Shown one piece after another: positions 45,452-54,420 of a DNA stretch of 64,000 nucleotides. A model generated the notes under the pieces. That model was not told the DNA's origin. It worked only from the letters and a program-made list of their open reading frames with translations, and searched no databases. The stretch spans positions 1 to 64,000 of the forward strand of contig NZ_BAKF01000012.1 of NCBI RefSeq assembly GCF_000614025.1, given 5' to 3'. The stretch is from Prevotella aurantiaca JCM 15754 (GTDB lineage: Bacteria > Bacteroidota > Bacteroidia > Bacteroidales > Bacteroidaceae). The stretch's first letter is position 1. Every line of letters starts with the position of its first letter. Position numbers and translations under genes: made by a program.

Positions 45452-46177
45452 ATGGTAACGAAAACAAGAGGAATAGTACTGCGTAGCATTCGTTTTGGCG
45501 AATCATCATTAATTGTTGATGTTCTAACAGAACTATCGGGACGTGTTTCTTTTGTTGTACGCATTCCTAAAACATCGAAAGGAAAAATTAAGAAACAATA
45601 TTTCCAACCCATGACCTTGCTTGAGTTTGAATACGATTTCAGGCAAAAAAGTAGCTTGCAGCATATTAAAGATGTGAGAATAGCGCAACCTTATTCGTCT
45701 ATTCCTTTTGAACCTATAAAGTCGAGCGTACTGCTTTTCCTTGCAGAATTCTTATTTTATACGACACGCGATGAGCAAGAGAACTCTACATTATTTAATT
45801 ATATAAGTACAAGCTTGGAATGGTATGACAGCGCTTGTGTTGATTTTGCAAACTTCCATCTTGTTTTTATGATGCGCTTGAGTAGATTTCTTGGCTTTCA
45901 ACCCTTCCTTGAAGAATTCACGGAGGGTTGTTTCTTCGACCTTCGCAATGGTTGTTTTACTATATCAGCACCTCTTCATTCTGACTTTTTAAACGCAAAA
46001 GATGCTGAACATATGTATACACTAATGCGAATGAACTTTGAAACAATGAAACTTTTCAAACTCTCGCACAACGAACGTAATCGAATTACGGAGCTTGCCT
46101 TACATTATTATCGTCTCCACATCCCTAATATGCCTGAGCTACAAAGCTTCGATATCCTACGAGAAGTATTTTCTTAA
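45452..46177 (+). CDS. recO: DNA repair protein RecO
   Basis: A 241-residue RecO. The N-terminal OB fold starts MVTKTRGIVLRSIRFGESSLIVDVLTE, followed by GRVSFVVRIPKTSKGKIKK and a C-terminal helical part (LEWYDSACVDFANFHLVFMMRL). Bacteroidetes RecO often lacks the zinc-binding cysteines of other bacteria, and only isolated Cys are seen here. RecO helps RecR load RecA on gapped DNA coated with SSB. A -7 element TATCTTTG (45427-45434) lies 18 bases before the start; no clear -33. The gene diverges from tRNA-Glu/rpsT. Confidence 0.92.
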   Translation: MVTKTRGIVLRSIRFGESSLIVDVLTELSGRVSFVVRIPKTSKGKIKKQYFQPMTLLEFEYDFRQKSSLQHIKDVRIAQPYSSIPFEPIKSSVLLFLAEFLFYTTRDEQENSTLFNYISTSLEWYDSACVDFANFHLVFMMRLSRFLGFQPFLEEFTEGCFFDLRNGCFTISAPLHSDFLNAKDAEHMYTLMRMNFETMKLFKLSHNERNRITELALHYYRLHIPNMPELQSFDILREVFS

Positions 46178-46410
46178 TAAGCTTCTTCAATTCTAAAGAT
46201 TACATTTTCTGTATTTCCAATGCACCATTGAGAGATTTTCTTACATTCATTTCATGTTGATTTTACTCCGACTAAGTAGATTCTAATACTACTTTTAAAA
46301 TTGACTTTGAGCGTCATTCTATTTTTCTCTACCCTCTACCATCGTCTTAACAAACTGCATTTAAATTATTCCTATTTAACAAGACAAATACAATTGTACG
46401 AAAAAAAGTC
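46178..46410. other. Intergenic stretch, nothing recognised
   Basis: AT-rich, with no supported frame or hairpin. A -7 element TATCTTTG of the following lipoprotein gene lies just to its right at about 46412-46419. Confidence 0.5.
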
Positions 46411-46452
46411 GTATCTTTGCTTTAAAATTAGACTTAGTAAATATCAAGCGAT

Positions 46453-46893
46453 ATGAAGAAAATTATATTTATCGTCATTTCATGCCTTACAATAATGGCA
46501 AGTTCATGCTCAACAGAAAAGGATATCATACAATTCACAGTACTCCAAAATTATTTTTATAAGAATGATGCGCCAGAAGGCGACCAATTACTGAAGCTAA
46601 CAACACAAGAAGAATTTAACCATTACTTTGGTGAAAGTGCCTTTATGGGCAAAGATGGTGAACCTACAAAGATTGATTTTAGCAAAGATTTCGTCGTTGC
46701 AAAAGTCTTATCAGAAAGCAACAAATCACCAGAAATTATCAACATATCACTAAAGAAGAATGGTACCGGTGAGCTTATCTTAGGTTATGAAGTAAAAGAA
46801 AAGAAACCCCAAAGCTTTACAACCCGCCCAACTATCCAACTTGCAGTTAGTCGTGAATACTTAAATGCAGAAATAAAGGAAACTAAGAAATAA
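46453..46893 (+). CDS. Small lipoprotein of unknown function
   Basis: A 146-residue lipoprotein starting MKKIIFIVISCLTIMASSCS, lipobox Cys at residue 19. The mature part (FTVLQNYFYKNDAPEGDQLL, FNHYFGESAFMGKDGEPTKI, DFSKDFVVAKVL) has alternating strands suggestive of a small beta domain; the segment DFSKDFVVAKV resembles protease-inhibitor-like or immunoglobulin-like lipoproteins of Bacteroidetes, but I cannot assign it. It has its own promoter element (TATCTTTG, about 46412) and stands alone. Confidence 0.75.
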   Translation: MKKIIFIVISCLTIMASSCSTEKDIIQFTVLQNYFYKNDAPEGDQLLKLTTQEEFNHYFGESAFMGKDGEPTKIDFSKDFVVAKVLSESNKSPEIINISLKKNGTGELILGYEVKEKKPQSFTTRPTIQLAVSREYLNAEIKETKK

Positions 46894-47102
46894 GAAAAAA
46901 AGTCTTTTCAACTATTTTACTTTTATCCGAGAAAAGGTGTTTTACATAACAACTGCGATAACAGCACATAAAAGAACAACTACCACCTTTGAAAAGAGAT
47001 AGCTATAAAATAAAGACAACACATTTACGTTCTACACAAAAAGTAATTGCGTTTTCTTCTTTAAAAACTACTTTCTTAAAAAGCGAGAAGCAATTTCAAG
47101 CG

Positions 47103-47699
47103 TTAGTCTTTTAACAGTTGTTCGACAACTGCCTCTAATTCAGCATACCATTCTTCGCCAAAACGACGAATAAGCGGACCTTTTAAAAATTTATAAATAG
47201 GCAAATCGAGCTCCCTACCCTTCTTTACGGCATCTTTGCAAATGTCCCAACGATGATAATTCAGACCTACAAGATTATTACCAAACTCTTTTACGCGAAT
47301 TGGATAAAGGGCGCACGAAATAGGTTTTACAAAGTTTGTCTTCCCTTCACGATACGAACGTTCCAGCGCACATAGGCAACATTCTTTATCATAAAAGGTA
47401 AAAACGCAGTCTTTTCCATGCACAATGCTGGTTACTAACTCTCCTTCTCTATCGTTATAAGCAACACCTTGCTTATCGATTACAGCTTGAGCAGAAGCAC
47501 TTAGATCGCACCAAACAGTATCAACAACATCTTCTATGGCTGCAATTTCCTCCATAGAAACTGGCGCACCAGCATCTCCTTCCACACAACAGATACCTTT
47601 ACAAGCGTCCAGATCGCAACAGAACTTCTCCGTTATAATGTCTGGTGAAACCAAAACATCGCCAACCTGCAAGATAGGTATCATCTTCTTATCGCTCAT
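47103..47699 (-). CDS. DUF3109 family cysteine-rich protein
   Basis: A 198-residue protein with many cysteines in metal-site-like spacing: FCCDLDACKGICCVEGDAGA near residues 25-45, GKDCVFTFYDKECCLCALE near 95-112, then ISCALYPIRV and WDICKDAVKKG. This is the DUF3109 pattern, related to CxxxCxxC proteins thought to bind zinc or an iron-sulfur cluster. Biochemical role unknown. It starts 32 bases after ung on the same strand, so the two are likely co-transcribed. No signal peptide. Confidence 0.88.
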   Translation of the reverse strand: MSDKKMIPILQVGDVLVSPDIITEKFCCDLDACKGICCVEGDAGAPVSMEEIAAIEDVVDTVWCDLSASAQAVIDKQGVAYNDREGELVTSIVHGKDCVFTFYDKECCLCALERSYREGKTNFVKPISCALYPIRVKEFGNNLVGLNYHRWDICKDAVKKGRELDLPIYKFLKGPLIRRFGEEWYAELEAVVEQLLKD

Positions 47700-47730
47700 T
47701 TCTTTCCTTTTCTCTTTCCCAAATATGGAT

Positions 47731-48399
47731 TTACCAATCTATTTCGTCCAATCCCAGTTGTTTTAAATAAGCATTGCAACGTGAGAACTGGTGCTGACCG
47801 AACCAGCCACCTCTATTTGCCGACAGCGGAGAGGGGTGCACTGACTCTATAATAAAATGGCGATTGGCATCTATCAAGCGCTTTTTTGAACGGGCAAAAC
47901 CACCCCAAAGCATAAACACAACATGCTCACGATGATTACTTAATGCTGCTATCGCAGCATCGGTAAAGTTCTGCCAACCCAATGCTTGATGACTATTGGC
48001 TGCATGTGCACGCACCGTTAATGTTGCATTGAGTAACAACACTCCTTGTTTTGCCCAACGTGTCAAGTCGCCCGATGTAGGTATAGGTTTTCCAAGGTCG
48101 CTTTGTATCTCTTTATAAATGTTTTGGAGAGATGGCGGAAGCATTATTCCTTCAGGCACAGAAAAGCTCAAACCCATTGCTTGTCCCTGCTCATGATAAG
48201 GATCTTGACCAAGAATAACCACCTTCACCTTATCGAACGGACAAAGATTAAAAGCATTGAAAACCAGTTTAGCTGGTGGAAAGCACAAGCCATTCTTATA
48301 TTCATTGCGTACACTTTCGGTGAGTTGAGCAAAGTAAGGCTTTACAAACTCATCCTCCAAATGCTGTTTCCAAGAAGCTTCAATATCTACCATAAACAT
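47731..48399 (-). CDS. ung: Uracil-DNA glycosylase
   Basis: A 222-residue family 1 UDG that removes uracil from DNA. The water-activating loop VVILGQDPYHEQGQAMGLSF (catalytic Asp in GQDPYH) is near residue 62, and the DNA-intercalation loop ESVHPSPLSANRGGWFG near 185. LLLNATLTVRAHAANSH and VVFMLWGGFA are also typical. Length matches the family (about 220-230). It lies downstream of gpmI but is separated from it by a terminator, and upstream of the DUF3109 gene. Confidence 0.97.
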   Translation of the reverse strand: MFMVDIEASWKQHLEDEFVKPYFAQLTESVRNEYKNGLCFPPAKLVFNAFNLCPFDKVKVVILGQDPYHEQGQAMGLSFSVPEGIMLPPSLQNIYKEIQSDLGKPIPTSGDLTRWAKQGVLLLNATLTVRAHAANSHQALGWQNFTDAAIAALSNHREHVVFMLWGGFARSKKRLIDANRHFIIESVHPSPLSANRGGWFGQHQFSRCNAYLKQLGLDEIDW

Positions 48400-48415
48400 A
48401 TTCTTAGATACAATT

Positions 48416-48447
48416 CAGCCCTATCAAGCATAAGTTTGATAGGGCTA
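48416..48447 (-). terminator. gpmI terminator
   Basis: AGCCCTATCAA and its complement TTTGATAGGGCT, 18 bases past the gpmI stop on the minus strand. Confidence 0.75.
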
Positions 48448-48464
48448 AATCATTGTTTTTATCT

Positions 48465-49985
48465 TTATTTATCTTCTATCAAGCATTCGCCTGTCATCTC
48501 TTCAGGCTGTTCTAAGCCCATAATATGAAGAATAGAAGGCGCAACATCAGCCAAACGTCCAGGCTTTACACGTGCAGAATTATTATCAGTAACGTAGATA
48601 AATGGTACTGGATTCAATGAGTGTGCCGTATTTGGCGATCCATCTTCGTTTAGTGCATTATCTGCATTACCATGATCTGCGATGATGATAGCCTCATAAT
48701 CGTTTGCCTTTGCAGCTTCGATAACATCCTTTACACAATTGTCTACAGCATGAACAGCCTTTGCAATCGCATTCATAACGCCTGTATGACCAACCATATC
48801 GCCGTTAGCAAAGTTCACAACAATGAAGTCGTACTTCCCTGTATTGATGGCTTCAACCAGTTTATCCTTTACAACATAAGCACTCATCTCTGGCTTTAGG
48901 TCGTAAGTAGCCACCTTTGGCGATGCCACCAATATACGATCTTCGCCTTCATAAGGTTCTTCTCTACCACCATTAAAGAAGAATGTAACGTGCGCATACT
49001 TTTCTGTTTCAGCCGTATGTAACTGCTTTTTGCCTTTCACACTTAGGTATTCACCAAGTGTCATGGTAACATTCTCTTTTGGGAATAGTATGTGAACACC
49101 TTCAAAGCTTGCATCGTATGGGGTCATACAATAGTATTGCAAATCCTTTATGGTGTGCATACCCTGCTCAGACAAGTCTTCTTGTGTAAGAACATAGGTA
49201 AGTTCCTTTGCGCGGTCGTTACGATAGTTGAAGAAAATAACAACATCGCCTTCACCAATAGTTCCGTTTACGTTTGCATTTGTAATTGGTTTGATGAACT
49301 CATCGGTTACTCCTTCTGCATAACTTTCTTCTACTGCTTTCACCATATCGGTAGCTTGCTTTCCTTTTGCGTCAACAATTAGGTCGTAAGCTTCTTTTAC
49401 ACGCTCCCAACGCTTATCGCGATCCATTGCATAAAAGCGTCCAACAACAGATGCTATATGCGCTCCGTTGGCATCACATACCTTCTGTATGTCTGCAACA
49501 AAGCCTGCACCGCTCTTCGGATCGGTATCGCGGCCGTCCATAAAGCAATGTACGTAAACGTCCTTCAGACCGTATTCCTTACCAATTTCGATTAGTTTAT
49601 GAAGATGTTCCAATGATGAGTGTACGCCACCGTTAGACGTTAAACCCATCAAATGGAGCTTTTTACCAGTCTTTTGTGCATAACTGTAAGCGTTAATGAT
49701 TTCTTGATTCTTCAAAATATCACCGCTTTGGCACGCTTTATTTATCTTTACTAAGTCTTGATATACTATTCGTCCTGCACCAATATTAAGGTGCCCTACC
49801 TCCGAGTTACCCATTTGTCCATCTGGCAGACCTACGTTTTCACCCGAAGCTTCTAACTGTGAGTGAGAAGAAACTGCATTTAGATAGTCCAAATAAGGTG
49901 TTGGTGTATTGTAAATAACATCTCCTCTACCATGTTTTCCGAGACCCCAACCATCGAGAATCATCAGAAGTGCTTTTTTTGCCAT
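48465..49985 (-). CDS. gpmI: 2,3-bisphosphoglycerate-independent phosphoglycerate mutase
   Basis: A 506-residue, metal-dependent enzyme interconverting 3- and 2-phosphoglycerate in glycolysis. It starts [20 protein letters not shown] (metal Asp), with the active serine in [19 protein letters not shown] near residue 65, the insertion domain near 120-300 ([30 protein letters not shown]), and the second metal cluster [15 protein letters not shown] and [13 protein letters not shown]. The length fits (about 500-515). A full promoter precedes it and a terminator follows. Confidence 0.97.
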   Translation of the reverse strand: MAKKALLMILDGWGLGKHGRGDVIYNTPTPYLDYLNAVSSHSQLEASGENVGLPDGQMGNSEVGHLNIGAGRIVYQDLVKINKACQSGDILKNQEIINAYSYAQKTGKKLHLMGLTSNGGVHSSLEHLHKLIEIGKEYGLKDVYVHCFMDGRDTDPKSGAGFVADIQKVCDANGAHIASVVGRFYAMDRDKRWERVKEAYDLIVDAKGKQATDMVKAVEESYAEGVTDEFIKPITNANVNGTIGEGDVVIFFNYRNDRAKELTYVLTQEDLSEQGMHTIKDLQYYCMTPYDASFEGVHILFPKENVTMTLGEYLSVKGKKQLHTAETEKYAHVTFFFNGGREEPYEGEDRILVASPKVATYDLKPEMSAYVVKDKLVEAINTGKYDFIVVNFANGDMVGHTGVMNAIAKAVHAVDNCVKDVIEAAKANDYEAIIIADHGNADNALNEDGSPNTAHSLNPVPFIYVTDNNSARVKPGRLADVAPSILHIMGLEQPEEMTGECLIEDK

Positions 49986-50024
49986 AATGATTTTTATTCC
50001 TTAAATACCTATTTTTACTTGATG

Positions 50025-50055
50025 CAAAGGTAAGAAAAAACTTAGAAAGCACAAA
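50025..50055 (-). promoter_or_regulatory. gpmI promoter
   Basis: On the minus strand TTTG (50055-50052), 19 bases, TACCTTTG (50032-50025), 40 bases ahead of the start codon. Confidence 0.75.
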
Positions 50056-50103
50056 ACAATCTCAGCATTCTACTCACTTTTTTGGATATTCAGTGCTACT
50101 ATT

Positions 50104-51276
50104 TTAGACAACAACAGTATAGAGCAAATAGCCCCAGTGTGCTACTAATGCTGCAACCAGACCTCCAATTGTATGAGAAAGTATGGCCTTTGAGGTAAGT
50201 TCGCGGTATCCAATTGTATCAAGCATCGCTGTATGGGTGCTTAAGAAACCGCTCCAGCACATACCGATACCTGTAAATACAGCGATTGCATTACCATCTA
50301 TCCAACCTTGAGATAGGAAATTTGGAACAAGACTTAGGGCTGCTCCTACTGCACCCAGCGCTGTAATAGGGAATGCTATCTGGTGTGGGTCAGAGAAACC
50401 GAATAATGGTTCCAACAGCCAACCGAGGTAATTGGCGGCCTTTGGCAATACCGCAATACCTTCATAAGCAGCTCCGGTGAACTCGCCAGTCTTGCTTGGA
50501 CCGAACGTAAGTATCATTACAAGAGTAGAAATGATAAGCACACCAGGAATAATAGCCATACCTACGTCTACCCCCGACTTTCCTCCGTCAAGCAAAGAGT
50601 TAAGTGTACGCAAGAAGACAGACTTCTCTTCTTCGTGCTGCGGGCGTTCAACTTGCTTTTCAAACTTCTCTGCATCGAGTGCATTTTCAATACGATACTG
50701 TGGATAAGACTTCAATACGAAGTGTTGCATGCAACGTGTTGATACAACACAACCTAAGCAAGCGCCTATAAAACCAATCAATGGTTCAGCGAAATAGCCT
50801 TGTCCAAGCATGAACACAATTACGATAAGGCCCATACCGAAGGCTGTTCCGAAGTTGGTAAGTGATATGTATTGGAACTTCTTGAAGTAGCCACTGAAGT
50901 GCTTATCCTGCGCTAACGTAATGATAGCAGGGTTGTCTGAGAGAAAAGTAAGTATGGCTCCCAGCGAAGCAACACCAGGAAGGTTGAACAACGGACGCAT
51001 AAGCGGTCGCAAAACCTTCTCAATTAGGTCTACAACACCAAACTCAACAAGAAGCTTTCCTAATGCTCCTGTTAGTACACAGATAGCCATTAGGTAGAAA
51101 CAAGTGTTTAATAACAAATCGTGTGCCGTATGCATAATGGTGTTAAGCATAGGCGCTACTCCCATTATCCAGCCGATACCGCCGAATAAAGCAAAAATAA
51201 TTAGCAGACATACTATACCTTTTGGCAATATCTGCTTCGACTTTTTAGTCGTGTTGTTCTGTTGGTTTTGTTCCAT
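50104..51276 (-). CDS. Nucleoside-recognition (Gate) domain membrane protein, YjiH-like
   Basis: A 390-residue polytopic membrane protein with about nine helices. Two copies of the Gate domain are recognisable: LNTCFYLMAICVLTGALGKLLVEFGVVDLIE with MRPLFNLPGVASLGAILTFLSDNPAIITLA, and later VGMAIIPGVLIISTLVMILTFGPSKTG with FGFSDPHQIAFPITALGAVGAA. YjiH-type proteins are related to nucleoside transporters and spore maturation proteins; the substrate is unknown. No operon partner is evident on either side. Confidence 0.82.
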   Translation of the reverse strand: MEQNQQNNTTKKSKQILPKGIVCLLIIFALFGGIGWIMGVAPMLNTIMHTAHDLLLNTCFYLMAICVLTGALGKLLVEFGVVDLIEKVLRPLMRPLFNLPGVASLGAILTFLSDNPAIITLAQDKHFSGYFKKFQYISLTNFGTAFGMGLIVIVFMLGQGYFAEPLIGFIGACLGCVVSTRCMQHFVLKSYPQYRIENALDAEKFEKQVERPQHEEEKSVFLRTLNSLLDGGKSGVDVGMAIIPGVLIISTLVMILTFGPSKTGEFTGAAYEGIAVLPKAANYLGWLLEPLFGFSDPHQIAFPITALGAVGAALSLVPNFLSQGWIDGNAIAVFTGIGMCWSGFLSTHTAMLDTIGYRELTSKAILSHTIGGLVAALVAHWGYLLYTVVV

Positions 51277-51299
51277 TTTCGTTTAGGATTATATCAAAG

Positions 51300-51580
51300 G
51301 TTTAAAATTTCGGGCGTAAAATTACTATATTTTTCACAATTATAAAACTAAAAATTGAAAAATATTTAAAGTACGATTAACTTATGCTATAAGCCTCGCA
51401 AGAATACGCTCGTAAGGTTATCCCAATGCCTGCCATTTACAACAATCTTATCTTATGGTTTAAACAAAAATCGCATTATAGGTTTTTAAGTGTTGAAAAT
51501 ATAGAAGTAGAGAGGATAATATAAATGTAAAGATTTCGCCTAATCTACTAAACGGTGCAACAAATTGGTTATCAACGAAT
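51300..51580. other. Intergenic stretch, nothing recognised
   Basis: AT-rich sequence upstream of the Gate-domain gene; no clear -7 element or hairpin found. Confidence 0.4.
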
Positions 51581-51581
51581 T

Positions 51582-51671
51582 GCAATACCCATTGTTTTGC
51601 ATTGCAAAAGAGCCTGTTTTACACGGTAAAAGTGCCTATATTGCAACGCAAAACAGGCTCTTTTGCAACAT
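51582..51671. repeat. Dispersed palindromic repeat, copy D
   Basis: Arms of 31 bases (51599-51629 and 51641-51671) around the 11-base centre AAGTGCCTATA, the same layout as copy A. Arms contain TTGCAAAAGAGCCTGTTTT. The left border CAATACCCATTGTTTTGCATT is nearly shared with copy B. Confidence 0.85.
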
Positions 51672-51707
51672 AAAACCGCAAGTATCGTTTTTTACTTGCG
51701 GTTTTCT
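51672..51707. terminator. Hairpin terminator adjoining repeat copy D
   Basis: AAAACCGCAAGTA and TACTTGCGGTTTT form a strong stem around TCGTTTTT. It could end the minus-strand DUF4250 transcript. Confidence 0.6.
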
Positions 51708-51839
51708 TGACAAATCAAAGCGGTTTTATATACCTATTAGGTCTATTATATGGGGACAAAATATTTATTACCTGTCATACGTATAGAGCTATTTTAACGA
51801 TGTAGGCTATACGAAAAGAAAATTCTCAGCACCTACTTT

Positions 51840-52040
51840 TTATTCATCAAAGCCGATGGGCCTGATTTGCTTTTGCGTTTCGCTATAAACGAAACCAGCT
51901 GCGTGTAGCCGCTTTTTCAGGTCTTCTATATTTTCATTGAAACTATTGCAGAGCGATGATAATGTATCAAATTCTCCATCGCGCAACAGCATATTCACTG
52001 CACTAACGAGGATTGCAGGGTCGTTGGGTAACTTTTCCAT
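51840..52040 (-). CDS. DUF4250 family protein
   Basis: A 66-residue protein starting at ATG 52040, MEKLPNDPAILVSAVNMLLR. The pattern LP-DP--L-S-VN--LRD near the start, followed by LSSLCNSFNENIEDLKKRLHAAGFVYSETQKQI, is that of DUF4250, small helix-turn-helix-like proteins of unknown role. The longer upstream extension in frame has no matching features and was left out. Confidence 0.8.
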   Translation of the reverse strand: MEKLPNDPAILVSAVNMLLRDGEFDTLSSLCNSFNENIEDLKKRLHAAGFVYSETQKQIRPIGFDE

Positions 52041-52134
52041 AAAACAAAATAATAAATTGTGGATTTTAAAAGAAAGGCAACAAAATAGTCTAAAGTCTGA
52101 TTTTGCAGCCTTTGTATAATATAAGGGTATTGAA

Positions 52135-52171
52135 AAATGCCCCAACTGGCAACGCCAGATTTAGGGCATTA
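52135..52171 (-). terminator. cdd terminator
   Basis: AATGCCC and GGGCATT with an inner CTGGC/GCCAG stem just past the cdd stop, followed on the minus strand by TTTTTC. Confidence 0.7.
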
Positions 52172-52176
52172 TGGGG

Positions 52177-52656
52177 TTATTTCATCGATTCGCTAACGAA
52201 CTGCAGGGGCAGTAGGTCTTTAATCGTATTGATTACATAAACTCCTTCTGTACCATAAAGCAAGATACGAACAGGCTTTTTGTATCGGTCTTCTACCTCT
52301 AACACCACCTGTCGGCACGATCCGCAAGGCACAATAGGTAGTTTCATCAGTCCTCCTCCATTGCGTGCAGCAATGGCTAATGCCTTTATGGGTTGGTCGG
52401 GGCGTGTACTTTGCGCTGCAAAAATGGCTGAACGTTCGGCACAAAGTCCTGACGGATAGGCCGCATTTTCTTGATTTGCCCCTATCACAACTTCGCCATT
52501 TTCTAACAATAAGGCTGCTCCTACACAGAAATGGCTGTATGGCGAATAACTATTTTTCGTGGCTTCGATGGCCGATTCTATAAGCGCTTGCTCGTCAGCC
52601 GACAATTCTTCTGGTTGGCAAACACTTATTTGTATGTTGATATCGATTTGCTTCAT
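52177..52656 (-). CDS. cdd: Cytidine deaminase
   Basis: A 159-residue deaminase of the short tetrameric type. Zinc ligands and the catalytic Glu are in PSGLCAERSAIFAAQ (CAE), and the Cys pair in PIVPCGSCRQVVLE. YSHFCVGAALLLENGEVVIGANQENAAY is the substrate-binding stretch. It converts cytidine and deoxycytidine to uridine and deoxyuridine in pyrimidine salvage. It lies 22 bases downstream of the beta-helix lipoprotein gene and may be co-transcribed with it. Confidence 0.95.
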   Translation of the reverse strand: MKQIDINIQISVCQPEELSADEQALIESAIEATKNSYSPYSHFCVGAALLLENGEVVIGANQENAAYPSGLCAERSAIFAAQSTRPDQPIKALAIAARNGGGLMKLPIVPCGSCRQVVLEVEDRYKKPVRILLYGTEGVYVINTIKDLLPLQFVSESMK

Positions 52657-52678
52657 ACGTTATTTTATGTTCTTTCGC

Positions 52679-54136
52679 TTATTCGGGTCTGTACTCATAG
52701 CACCCAACATCGGGTGTTGCATCTCGTGTAAATCCATCATGATCGGTAGTACTAAGCCCATTGGGGAGCGTAATTCCTATATCACGAGCCTTCGATTTTT
52801 CTGAAAGATGGAAATCGTATGCCTGCTTATCACCATCGATCTTGCGGAAATGCTTCTCTCCCGACTGCACAGTGTCGGTGGCTTCTTCCCACACTACGTC
52901 GATGTATTTGGTTGCATCGATTTCCGTTGGCTTTATTGTGCGCAAGATACTATGGTCAAATTTGAAGTTATAAGCGGTTTCATCGGTAAATGCTCCCATG
53001 ATTACGTCAGCGGCATAACCCGTTATCAAGGTGTTGAAAACATGGAATTGATGGAGCGTATACTGCTTTCCATCGCTGCTATTTCCAAACCTTAGGGCTG
53101 CGCCACGATTTCCATCGAATGGATAAAACTGCGCAAGGGTGCAATGACTCAGTGTTATAATACCGCCAAAGAAAGCTGCACAGTCTTTCAATGTATTTGT
53201 TATCTGACTATTGCTGATATCTATTTTGCAGTTGGTAGCCAGCAAACCATATCCTTGACAGTTATGAATCGTGCTTCGACGAAGCGAAAGTGTAGTACGA
53301 TCGACACTTGATGAGTCGCATACAATACCATTATAAGTAGAATGGATATCTGCAAACTCTATTTCATTGTCGTAACTTGATGTGTTGAAATGTATGCCTT
53401 GCCACTGTCCGCTAACGCGATCGTAAGGCAAATAGTCGAACATATAATCGAGACGATCGCCTCTTAGCGTAACTATTTTGTCTTTTGTACCTGCTATTTT
53501 CAGCTGTCCGTGCACGTCAATGCCTGCTTTATTTGCAAAGTAAAGGGTTGTTCCAGCGCCTATTGTAAGCGTTGCGCCTTCATAAACCTTGATACCTCCC
53601 TTCACCACAATGGGCTTTGTGCTTTGTATTATTGTATCATGCTTCACTTCAATATTCTGCAATAGTTCGGCATCCCAGCTATAAGCTCTTAGGTTTACCT
53701 TCTGTTGCACCGAACTTTCGAGTGTAAACACAAGGTCGTCCTCCACCAGTTGCGGATCGTTTTTACCATTCTTAGGCGTCGTAAGTTCTACGAACACACG
53801 AATGCTATCCTTATTTCGCACTTCAAGTCCGTTTACCTGATAACCATTTGTCTGCCCCAAGTAGATACCATCTACATTTACACGGAAACCTGTTTGATTG
53901 CCTTGTGCCAACCGAACATTGGAAAGACGAATGCCATCTCCTGACTTATTGTAGACCCAAAAGGTCTTTGTAGGGGTTGGAATCTTCGAAAATGTAGTAT
54001 CAAGACGTACCGTATCTGCTGAAAATGCCAGCCGATTATTTACCGACGTTGTAAATGTATCGTCGTCGTTGCAAGCTGTTAACATTCCAGCAACAGCCAA
54101 TAGCATCATGTATGCAAATATTTTAAACTTCTCCAT
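52679..54136 (-). CDS. Lipoprotein with right-handed beta-helix
   Basis: A 485-residue lipoprotein starting MEKFKIFAYMMLLAVAGMLT then ACNDDD (lipobox Cys at residue 22). The central part (about 190-420) shows the repeating short strands of a right-handed parallel beta-helix: VVKGGIKVYEGATLTIGAGT, VDHGQLKIAGT-like turns, IEFADIHSTYNGIVCDSS and STIHNCQGYGLLATNCKIDI. The ending PDVGCYEYRPE resembles the DxGAYE/DIGCYE ends of choice-of-anchor type proteins in this group. It is probably surface-exposed and may bind or cut polysaccharide; no catalytic residues can be assigned. Confidence 0.85.
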   Translation of the reverse strand: MEKFKIFAYMMLLAVAGMLTACNDDDTFTTSVNNRLAFSADTVRLDTTFSKIPTPTKTFWVYNKSGDGIRLSNVRLAQGNQTGFRVNVDGIYLGQTNGYQVNGLEVRNKDSIRVFVELTTPKNGKNDPQLVEDDLVFTLESSVQQKVNLRAYSWDAELLQNIEVKHDTIIQSTKPIVVKGGIKVYEGATLTIGAGTTLYFANKAGIDVHGQLKIAGTKDKIVTLRGDRLDYMFDYLPYDRVSGQWQGIHFNTSSYDNEIEFADIHSTYNGIVCDSSSVDRTTLSLRRSTIHNCQGYGLLATNCKIDISNSQITNTLKDCAAFFGGIITLSHCTLAQFYPFDGNRGAALRFGNSSDGKQYTLHQFHVFNTLITGYAADVIMGAFTDETAYNFKFDHSILRTIKPTEIDATKYIDVVWEEATDTVQSGEKHFRKIDGDKQAYDFHLSEKSKARDIGITLPNGLSTTDHDGFTRDATPDVGCYEYRPE

Positions 54137-54325
54137 CGATATTATAACGCTGAAAAATGCTACTTATTACATCTTTATATTAAAAATACAAGCAAACAAA
54201 AGATAGCTTTTAACGAGAGTTCCATACTGCTATCAAAAATACAGAATAGTACTTTTAAAAATCTACATCGACTCAATCGGTTTTCAAACAACAGAGAGAG
54301 AGATGATAAAAAAGGTTAATATTTA

Positions 54326-54370
54326 GGGGGGGGAGTAAGTTCTTAATCTCTCAAAAAAGTATTATATTTG
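54326..54370 (+). promoter_or_regulatory. Promoter region with G8 tract upstream of outer-membrane protein gene
   Basis: Eight consecutive G (54326-54333) lie about 30 bases before the -7 element TATATTTG (54363-54370). The -33 position holds no good TTTG. The tract is unusual in this low-GC sequence and lies in the upstream promoter region. Confidence 0.5.
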
Positions 54371-54420
54371 CAACATATTTCAACTATTAAACCTATTCTA
54401 AACAATAAATTCGTGGATCT

